A stretch of 26,682 nt of DNA from PMNU01 sp035480575. GTDB taxonomy: Bacteria > Patescibacteriota > Saccharimonadia > Saccharimonadales > UBA4665. Each line of letters begins with the position of its first letter. Positions within the stretch are counted from its first letter, which is position 1. A program made the position numbers and the translations under genes. Where the stretch lies: positions 1 through 26,682 of the forward strand of contig DATIHR010000036.1 in NCBI GenBank assembly GCA_035480575.1, in the 5' to 3' direction. Positions 21,064 through 26,682 of the stretch are shown in pieces. Below the pieces are notes generated by a model that was given only the letters and a program-made list of their open reading frames with translations, made no database searches and was not told the origin of the DNA.

Positions 21064-23292
21064 ATGCTCACTGCGCCCCGCACGGTCGAGGCTTTTGCCA
21101 TCGACCGTATTAAAGACCAAGTAGTTCCGGGCTTGCCCGAAAGTTGCCCGCTGCCACCGCACGTAGTGTGTTCAATGCTAGAACAGTGCCCGGTGGTTTT
21201 GGTTGATCCGGCAGTCCAGGAGCATACGCTGCCATTTAATGACGCCAATCCATCCCTTGGCGTTTCTGCGGACGTTGCGCTCCGCCAAGTCTCCCCCGAC
21301 CATAAACGTTCGTTCGATATCGTGAGCCCGCACCTTACAGGCCAGTGGCACGACGAGTACGGCAATATGTTTTCCGCGCTCAGTCTCAAAGGCAATAATT
21401 TTTCGAAGCCTGGCATTATGGAACACCCCGCCGCTTCGGTAGGCTATGTCCCCTATGGCTTACAAGAGAGCAATATAATCGGGCGCGTTGTGCGGGCGTC
21501 CGCGCTGCTTCGTGCATTAGGCGTTTCGACGGAATACATTTGCGGGATTAGTGAACTTAAGGCGTACCCATGGCCGACCATTGACGGTCAGACCGATGCC
21601 ACTACAGTACTGCCGCTGCAGGAGTATAAGCGTCGGATTGTCGATGTATACTGGCGGACATTGCCCGATGATGAACGTACCATGCAAACACTGGCCGAGC
21701 TGTACGAAAAATTCAAAGACATGACGTTCTATACCACGCTGCGGGCAACCGACACACCATACCGGCTGGGCGATATAACAGACGATACAAATCGCGAGTC
21801 TTTATTTGCACATATTAATCGTCATAGCAAAGAGGCTGGCGAGCCATTGGATGCGCAAAATCCTGCGGACGTCCGGCGGTACATGTGTGATATCTTTGCT
21901 CCGGCTATGGGCATTAATCTAGCCCGGCCGCATGAGGCCGGATTTGGCCATGGGTTTACGCACTGGCTTAATTTGACGGCAATGGGCGGCCTAGTAGATT
22001 TGGACAGCTTGTATGGCAAGCCACTAGGTGCAAACGAGGATCCGCTTACTGTCGCGGGCCGCGCAGAAGATATATATGGCGTTATGCGCGCAATCGAGAC
22101 GACAGCCTACGGATTCTCGGTGCTGGATGCTGCTAAGGCGAAGCTTGTATCACACGAGACTACCATAGCGTTTTTGGATGCCTACCGCGACGAGATTCTC
22201 AAGCGTGCGTCCGACCCTACTACAGCCGCACAAGAACTATCTGCAGCACTGTATGCTGTTGCGCAAATCGTACGGCAAGATACAGCGGAGAATTTGTATG
22301 TCACAGATCCAGGAGGTATGTATGGCATCTTACACAGCCGTTATGCCATCCCGACGTACGAGTATCTCGAAACGGTAGACAAGCAACAAACGGCCAAAGC
22401 GCTCGAGTCTTTCCAAGCAACGGCGCAAGCGATTGACTTTCTGCAAACGCCGGCAGTCCTCGACCAGGCGACTGCAGCGTTCCAGGATACGATTGAGAGT
22501 ATCGCATCGTATATAAATCAAGACTTACTAGAGAAAATTGTTTTTGACGAAGACGAGGGTATATTACAGGATGCCTACGCACACTATATGGTAAGCCTGG
22601 GCGAACACAGGGGCGAAGCATATCAGTATGTTCGTCGGATTGCCGCCGATGCGTGCGCGACGCACCTGAGCCCGCTGCTGCGCCAGCATCTTCTTGACAC
22701 GGTGCCGGACTTTGCGCAGGTAACAGAGGCCATGGCCGAGCAATTTGTAGAGGTGCAATCAACAAAGGCGCTCGCTACAATTGCTATCAGCGTTGATGCG
22801 CTTACCGAAAAGCTTTTTATTGATGCAGCCGACATACTAAAAGACAGAGCAGAATTTTATAAGCCAGAATCGGTACTTGGCGCTGCAGCCAAAGACAGTA
22901 ATCTGGAGTTGGCTATACACGGCAACCATTTATGGCGATTTACCAAGGATGCTAATCGTGAAGATGTAACACGCTGGATAAGCGAATTGGCCGTGCCGTG
23001 CGCCGAGGAACCGCTCGCAATCAGGGGTGATTACCTAACCACTGTGCAGATACCGAAAGGTTTGAAATTGCGTGAGCTGATTGTCGATTACGGGTTCGAC
23101 TGGCTAGAAAGCAAGTTAGAGAAGGGTCAGGAAGTGATTGATTTGGATTTTACGGCCAAACCGTCGTTTATAGTTGTCGTGCAGGAGCGTGAAGATGGTA
23201 CCATCGAACACCGGCTGATCCACGACGGAACGTTTAGCCAGCCACAACGATCCGACAACCAAAACCAATCCCAGCAATTGCAGTTGTACTAG
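21064..23292 (+). CDS. Large protein with SelO/kinase-fold-like motifs
   Basis: The 742-residue cytoplasmic protein has no named family that I can assign with certainty. Residues 105-320 follow the SelO (YdiU) pseudokinase order. L-K109-G-N-N matches the ATP-binding lysine segment. G-L-Q-E135-S-N-x-I-x4-R-A-S-A-L-L-R-A-L-G-V-S-T matches the E helix with its LGIPTTR-like end. H296-G-F-T-H-W-L-N303-x4-G-G-L-V-D312 matches the HG...DN...G..ID segment. N303 and D312 keep the nine-residue spacing of the metal ligands, but the preceding SelO Asp is Leu. SelO transfers AMP to proteins. The C-terminal 400 residues are helical and unassigned. It starts nine bases after the small upstream gene. Confidence 0.5.
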   Translation: MLTAPRTVEAFAIDRIKDQVVPGLPESCPLPPHVVCSMLEQCPVVLVDPAVQEHTLPFNDANPSLGVSADVALRQVSPDHKRSFDIVSPHLTGQWHDEYGNMFSALSLKGNNFSKPGIMEHPAASVGYVPYGLQESNIIGRVVRASALLRALGVSTEYICGISELKAYPWPTIDGQTDATTVLPLQEYKRRIVDVYWRTLPDDERTMQTLAELYEKFKDMTFYTTLRATDTPYRLGDITDDTNRESLFAHINRHSKEAGEPLDAQNPADVRRYMCDIFAPAMGINLARPHEAGFGHGFTHWLNLTAMGGLVDLDSLYGKPLGANEDPLTVAGRAEDIYGVMRAIETTAYGFSVLDAAKAKLVSHETTIAFLDAYRDEILKRASDPTTAAQELSAALYAVAQIVRQDTAENLYVTDPGGMYGILHSRYAIPTYEYLETVDKQQTAKALESFQATAQAIDFLQTPAVLDQATAAFQDTIESIASYINQDLLEKIVFDEDEGILQDAYAHYMVSLGEHRGEAYQYVRRIAADACATHLSPLLRQHLLDTVPDFAQVTEAMAEQFVEVQSTKALATIAISVDALTEKLFIDAADILKDRAEFYKPESVLGAAAKDSNLELAIHGNHLWRFTKDANREDVTRWISELAVPCAEEPLAIRGDYLTTVQIPKGLKLRELIVDYGFDWLESKLEKGQEVIDLDFTAKPSFIVVVQEREDGTIEHRLIHDGTFSQPQRSDNQNQSQQLQLY

Positions 23293-23385
23293 CTTTAAAT
23301 GACGATGTCATAATATGAGATTAGGTAATAGTCAAGAACACGCGCATACTACGTACACAGGCCAGGCTGACACTAAACTGCTGGC

Positions 23386-23393
23386 AGGAGGGA
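23386..23393 (+). promoter_or_regulatory. Strong Shine-Dalgarno of the 24-codon gene
   Basis: AGGAGGGA five bases before the ATG at 23399 is the strongest ribosome binding site in the window. It shows that this very small frame is translated. Confidence 0.75.
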
Positions 23394-23398
23394 ATTAT

Positions 23399-23473
23399 AT
23401 GTCTAAAGACAGAGGTCGCAAAGCGATCAAAAAACCCAAGCAGGTTAAAACCAAAGCCGCTCGGGTTGATTAG
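23399..23473 (+). CDS. Small basic protein, 24 residues, coupled to the glycosyltransferase
   Basis: The sequence starts MSKDRGRKAIKKPKQ and is Lys/Arg-rich throughout, with 11 basic residues in 24. Short MSKD-(R/K)-G-(R/K)-K proteins with lysine-rich tails are found as hypothetical proteins in several bacteria, from memory. The very strong Shine-Dalgarno and the eight-base overlap of its end (TTGATTAG) with the TTG start of the glycosyltransferase imply that it is translated. It probably also delivers ribosomes to the next start. The role may be as a leader peptide or as an RNA- or membrane-binding small protein. Confidence 0.65.
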   Translation: MSKDRGRKAIKKPKQVKTKAARVD

Positions 23474-24530
23474 CTTTATATGGCCACCAGGCACTAAGCT
23501 GCCTGCTGGAACCGGTGGGTCCGAGAATTATACCGTTGGGCAAGTTCGCGAGCTTATTCGTCGTGGTATACCTGCCCAGGTAGTCACCGTGGGGCTTGGC
23601 GCAAAAGACGGCCGAAACGAATTTATTGATATCCCGTTTCTTTCATTAAAAACAACTGCCCTTATCAGTCAATTAGATGGGGTGGTAGTCTTTGTGAACG
23701 AAGCTGCGACAGTGCCTACCAAAGAGCCGGCGTTTGTCATTATGCACATTCCTCCGCCTCCTATAGATAAGCGTAAACGTATTGCAGCGATGATCCAGGG
23801 GCGCACGCTTATTGCCACCAGTAAATACGCTGCCCAATTGTGGGCGGACTATACAAGTAGGGACATACACGACGTGCATATTGCATATCCGTTCGCCGAG
23901 CCGTGTTTCAGTACGCAAGTACGGTTGCCGAACGCTACAAAATTTGTACGCATATTATTTGCAGGACGTCTGAGTGCCCAAAAGGGCATATATACCTTTT
24001 TGGAGATGCTCCACATGGACACTATTCGCAATAATACCGGACTCATATTCTCCGTTACGACTGCCGGGTCGGATAAGCCCGAGGGCAAGATCATTAAGTC
24101 GCTAGTCGATGCGCACCCGAATTTGACAGTTGTCTCGGCACGCAAAACACCGGCAGCCATGGCACAGTTGATGTCGGTGCACGATGTAGTCGTTATGCCA
24201 TCCAATAGCCAGTATTGGCATGAGACATTTGGGATTGTGTCGGTAGAGGCCCAGCATTCCGGCGTCCGTGTCGTAGCTTCCGACGATGGAGGTCTGCCAG
24301 AAACAGACTGTGGAGGCGTTTCGCTAGTGACCCCAAACGATCCTGTTGCTTTGGCAGAAGGCATTATCGCTGCAATTGCCAAGCGGCCACTTAGTAAGCG
24401 TATACGTCAGCTGGCGGCGCATTTATTTACCGTCGAACAATCTGTCGACAACTTGCTGTTGGTTTTATTCCCCGCCGAGGCACTGACCACCCGGCCCGTC
24501 GAAAAGCTCGTGCTCAAGTCATCTGTGTGA
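23466..24530 (+). CDS. GT4-type glycosyltransferase (paralogue of 15026-16021)
   Basis: The 354-residue cytoplasmic protein has the GT-B fold. It starts MISFIWPPGT with a Gly-rich loop TGGSENY in the N-terminal domain. RILFAGRLSAQKGIYTFLEML opens the C-terminal domain, and HETFGIVSVEAQHSG with ASDDGGLPE forms the donor site. It should add a sugar to a surface glycan or lipid. It lacks its own Shine-Dalgarno: the TTG start lies in the end of the 24-codon gene, which suggests coupling. The downstream PIG-L deacetylase would fit a pathway that adds an N-acetylated sugar and then deacetylates it, as in mycothiol, bacillithiol or GPI-like routes. The PIG-L gene has its own promoter, so the link is only suggestive. 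Confidence 0.85.
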   Translation: MISFIWPPGTKLPAGTGGSENYTVGQVRELIRRGIPAQVVTVGLGAKDGRNEFIDIPFLSLKTTALISQLDGVVVFVNEAATVPTKEPAFVIMHIPPPPIDKRKRIAAMIQGRTLIATSKYAAQLWADYTSRDIHDVHIAYPFAEPCFSTQVRLPNATKFVRILFAGRLSAQKGIYTFLEMLHMDTIRNNTGLIFSVTTAGSDKPEGKIIKSLVDAHPNLTVVSARKTPAAMAQLMSVHDVVVMPSNSQYWHETFGIVSVEAQHSGVRVVASDDGGLPETDCGGVSLVTPNDPVALAEGIIAAIAKRPLSKRIRQLAAHLFTVEQSVDNLLLVLFPAEALTTRPVEKLVLKSSV

Positions 24531-24572
24531 AGGGTTTTGTCTTTCAACAGGGTGCCGGTTTATAACGGATGG

Positions 24573-24578
24573 TATAAT
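24573..24578 (+). promoter_or_regulatory. Consensus -10, leaderless-type promoter
   Basis: A perfect TATAAT ends exactly six bases before the ATG at 24585. The intervening bases (GGCGGC) are not a Shine-Dalgarno. This fixes the PIG-L start and rejects the longer TTG-initiated frame from 24537. Confidence 0.65.
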
Positions 24579-24584
24579 GGCGGC

Positions 24585-25319
24585 ATGACAGAGCCGCCGC
24601 AGGCGCCACTTTCACCATCTGTTGTGCTCGCTGTTGCCGCACACCCCGACGATATTGATTACACGGCTGCCGGCACTATGGCCGCATTCGCGCGCCGTGG
24701 TGCGCAGGTATATTACCTTGTTTTAACGGATGGTGGTAATGGCAGCGAAGACCGCACTATGACACCAGAAAAACTACGCGACATCCGGCGTGACGAGCAG
24801 CGCAAAGCTGCCAAAATTGTCGGCGCGCAGGATGTATTCTTTTTGGATTATCCAGATGGTACCCTGGAGAGCACGCTAGCAGTAAAACGCGACATAGTAA
24901 AAGTGATTCGTAAGCTAAAACCGGATGTCGTCATTGGTATCGACCCGTCTGTTTTGTATTCCGCTCAGTATAAAATGGTGAATCACCCGGACCACTTGGC
25001 TGCCGGTATGGCCACGCTGGCTGCTGTGTATCCATTAGCGCGTGACCACATGACTTTTCCGGAATTACTAGAGCAAGGTCTGGAGCCCCACAAAACGCAG
25101 ACCCTATTACTACTAAGCTTCGACCTCGACCCAGAACGCGCCAATTACGCCGTAGATATTTCTGAGACCCTGGACGTGAAGCTCCAAACCACTGTAGCGC
25201 ACGCCACGCAGTACGATGCCGCTGCCCTTAAACCACTTCTTACCGACATGGCCAGCAAGGCTGGCGAGAAGTTTGGGTTTACTTACGCCGAACCGTTCGT
25301 GCGTATTGACATGAACTAA
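24585..25319 (+). CDS. PIG-L / LmbE family N-deacetylase
   Basis: The 244-residue protein has the family zinc site: A-H20-P-D-D23 near the N-terminus and N-H134-P-D-H137 later, with TDGGNGS (48-54) and LDYPDG typical of the group. These enzymes remove acetyl groups from N-acetylglucosamine-containing compounds, such as GlcNAc-PI, GlcNAc-inositol or GlcNAc-malate. It is cytoplasmic, with no signal peptide. The catalytic base D22/D23 and all ligands are intact. It follows a glycosyltransferase by 54 bases and has its own -10 box. A thiol (mycothiol or bacillithiol type) or glycolipid role cannot be told apart from this window. Confidence 0.9.
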   Translation: MTEPPQAPLSPSVVLAVAAHPDDIDYTAAGTMAAFARRGAQVYYLVLTDGGNGSEDRTMTPEKLRDIRRDEQRKAAKIVGAQDVFFLDYPDGTLESTLAVKRDIVKVIRKLKPDVVIGIDPSVLYSAQYKMVNHPDHLAAGMATLAAVYPLARDHMTFPELLEQGLEPHKTQTLLLLSFDLDPERANYAVDISETLDVKLQTTVAHATQYDAAALKPLLTDMASKAGEKFGFTYAEPFVRIDMN

Positions 25320-25383
25320 GGCTCGGCTCCATGAATTGTTCGGATTTCTTGTAGAAGTTTTTTTATTTTGCAATCATGATGGT

Positions 25384-25719
25384 ATGGGTAGTGCTACAGC
25401 AGAAGAGATCAAAGGAGAATGGGATAGATCCAGGAAACAATTGCAGGCAGTTGGAGTCGCAGCTGTTTTACTCCTTTCGGTTGGCGCCGTGTTTTGGCAC
25501 ATTGTAGAGAAGTTGTCTTGGGTTGATGCGTTTTATTTTTGTGCAGTGTCGCTAACGACAGTGGGGTATGGAGATATTGTCCCAAAGACCGACATCGCAA
25601 AGATATTTACTATTTTTTATTTGTTAATAGGTATTGGCATTATTGCAACCTTCGCTAATTTGCTTATTAAAAACACCAGCTTACGGCGTGAATATAAGCG
25701 TGCAAAATCATCTAAATAA
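25384..25719 (+). CDS. Two-TM potassium channel (Ion_trans_2)
   Basis: The 111-residue integral membrane protein has a first membrane helix at about 20-42, a pore helix, selectivity filter T58-T-V-G-Y-G-D64 and a second helix at about 70-95 with a basic tail. The filter is the canonical K+ sequence. No RCK/TrkA-N regulatory domain follows, so this is a minimal KcsA-like pore that would work as a tetramer. The ATG at 25384 is preferred; an upstream in-frame start at 25336 would add 16 poorly conserved residues. No clear Shine-Dalgarno is seen. Confidence 0.85.
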   Translation: MGSATAEEIKGEWDRSRKQLQAVGVAAVLLLSVGAVFWHIVEKLSWVDAFYFCAVSLTTVGYGDIVPKTDIAKIFTIFYLLIGIGIIATFANLLIKNTSLRREYKRAKSSK

Positions 25720-25733
25720 TTGTACATAGCTTC

Positions 25734-25739
25734 TATTTT
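25734..25739 (+). promoter_or_regulatory. -10-like box, leaderless-type promoter
   Basis: TATTTT ends exactly six bases before the GTG at 25746. The box is weaker than the others. Confidence 0.35.
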
Positions 25740-25745
25740 GCTATT

Positions 25746-26516
25746 GTGCGTAGTGTCACAGAAGTCGCCCGTATGCCTTGTAATAATTATGGGGGCAAGA
25801 CGCTTATAGCTACGGGGGTGGGAATGAACTATGAACAGACTGCATATATGCCGGAGCTTACGCATCGTGAATGGGAAGTATTTTGGCTGTCGGCCACCGA
25901 ACGTTTATCTAATCAGGAAATTGCAGACTGCTTGCGGGTAGGGCTGCCTACGGTTAAAACGCATAAACGAAACATACGCCTTGCACTGGGTGTCCAGGGA
26001 CGCACGAGTATACCAGACTGGTACGAGCAAAATCGCGAGCTCGCCGCAAATGAGTGGTTTAAAAAAATAGCGCCCGAGCACGCAGATGATGGAATGGACG
26101 GCCAGGGGCATGAAGCTATATATGCCTTTTTAGCAAGCACAGCCGATAGTAGAAACAGTATTCTCGCCTCTTTAAAATACATAGATTCGCTGCCGCCAAT
26201 AGTAGGCGCCTTTGTTAAATGCCATGTGGAACTGATGCGTTTGTCGGGTGTTATTATTGAGCGCGAAAGTCCGGCCCATGCATACCTCGCTGGCGGTCCG
26301 CGTGATAACGCAGGCACGGCGCAGGATAAGGGGCTAGACCAAAAGGACGACGACGGCTTGGCGTTGCTATCTGATCAAATTCTGGTTGCGCGGCAATCTG
26401 CATTAGGCATACTAGCCGCCACAAGCGCGCTGCTGGACAAGGTGAATGAGAGAAGAGAACAGCAAGATGTGGACAGCCTACAAATGCCCATAAGTAACAT
26501 TGTCGAGGCCGCGTAA
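25746..26516 (+). CDS. LuxR-type helix-turn-helix regulator
   Basis: The protein is 256 residues from GTG. A GerE/LuxR helix-turn-helix is at residues 38-85: LTHREWEVFWL, LSNQEIADCL, then LPTVKTHKRNIRLALG as recognition helix. It is unusual that the DNA-binding domain is N-terminal and the remaining 170 residues, probably helical and with acidic stretches, have no receiver or ligand domain that I recognise. The start is uncertain. The GTG is six bases behind a weak -10. An internal ATG at 25824 (residue 27), preceded by GGTGGGA, is just before the helix-turn-helix and would give 230 residues. It is convergent with the SGNH hydrolase gene, 14 bases away. Confidence 0.7.
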   Translation: MRSVTEVARMPCNNYGGKTLIATGVGMNYEQTAYMPELTHREWEVFWLSATERLSNQEIADCLRVGLPTVKTHKRNIRLALGVQGRTSIPDWYEQNRELAANEWFKKIAPEHADDGMDGQGHEAIYAFLASTADSRNSILASLKYIDSLPPIVGAFVKCHVELMRLSGVIIERESPAHAYLAGGPRDNAGTAQDKGLDQKDDDGLALLSDQILVARQSALGILAATSALLDKVNERREQQDVDSLQMPISNIVEAA

Positions 26517-26529
26517 GCTTACACGACTT

Positions 26530-26682
26530 TTAGGGATACATCTCCCGCACCATAGGCGCCAATTCATTGGCCCAGGTAGTGTAGCCTGCGGCGTTGGGAT
26601 GCGTACCGTCTATACGGCCAATGGTACTGCCGTACGGTACCCAGCGTATGGGTTTACCTTGGGCTTGTAGGTTACTAACGTA
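26530..26682 (-). CDS. SGNH/GDSL hydrolase, C-terminal part (5' end outside window)
   Basis: The minus strand carries 50 codons and a TAA, open to the window edge. The sequence contains IDGTHPNAAGYTTWANELA, the block V D-x-x-H motif of SGNH hydrolases, in which Asp and His complete the catalytic triad. The rest (blocks I-III with the Ser, Gly and Asn) must lie beyond 26682. Members are esterases or acyl-hydrolases acting on lipids, peptidoglycan acetyl groups or polysaccharides; the substrate is unknown. Confidence 0.8.
   Translation of the reverse strand, partial: YVSNLQAQGKPIRWVPYGSTIGRIDGTHPNAAGYTTWANELAPMVREMYP

Noticed and set aside
24537..24584. TTG-initiated extension of the PIG-L protein by 16 residues.
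   Set aside because: The added part spans a consensus TATAAT placed six bases before the ATG at 24585 and has no relation to the family.
1..26682. tRNA, rRNA and CRISPR arrays.
   Set aside because: I scanned for T-loop GGTTCGA-type strings with CCA-side stems, conserved rRNA blocks and regularly spaced repeats and found none that hold up.

Overview
This is a bacterial chromosomal window of mixed content. It carries a compact set of about two dozen genes on both strands, no rRNA, tRNA or CRISPR array that I can see, and one complete insertion sequence. UGA is used as an ordinary stop. The organism cannot be named from this window alone. The dense small genes, the many starts placed directly behind a -10 box, the divergent sequence families and a WhiB-like cysteine motif suggest a Patescibacteria (CPR) member, perhaps Saccharimonadia. 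That placement is inference only; an actinobacterial relative is not excluded.

Layout. 1-1610: a 2H phosphoesterase and a P-loop kinase in tandem, facing a Nudix hydrolase. 1634-3734: an IS3-family element (1901-3136) that appears to have cut one membrane-protein gene in two; the 5' part lies at 3137-3734 and the 3' part at 1634-1900. 3852-4713: overlapping RadC/JAB and phospholipase D-like genes. 4841-7412: a small acidic protein, a class I glutamine amidotransferase (peptidase C26), an unknown protein and a YciI-like protein. 7559-12137: a hybrid sensor histidine kinase and a large secreted subtilase. 12231-13508: a protein with a WhiB-type cysteine cluster and a sigma-70 region-4-like C-terminus. 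13565-18892: a CPBP-like membrane protein, a glycosyltransferase, a SIR2-like protein, a nucleotidyltransferase and a methyltransferase. 19304-20422: a secreted neprosin-like protein. 20659-25319: a small protein with a large SelO/kinase-fold-like protein, a 24-codon gene coupled to a second glycosyltransferase, and a PIG-L deacetylase. 25384-26682: a 2-TM potassium channel, a LuxR-type regulator and the 3' end of an SGNH hydrolase.

Themes. (1) Expression signals: about ten genes have a -10 box (often TG-N-TANNNT) ending six to eight bases before the start codon and no Shine-Dalgarno, as expected for leaderless mRNAs. Others (both secreted proteins, the IS, the SelO-like pair, the 24-codon gene) have clear Shine-Dalgarno sites. 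(2) Several control regions carry perfect dyads: 9579-9618 before the subtilase, 12203-12252 over the WhiB-like start, 20470-20487 before the neprosin-like gene and 20626-20641 before the SelO-like pair. (3) Many genes concern the cell surface or exterior (two proteases, two glycosyltransferases, a deacetylase, an SGNH hydrolase, a sensor kinase). The WhiB/sigma-like protein is the strongest candidate for a previously undescribed system.
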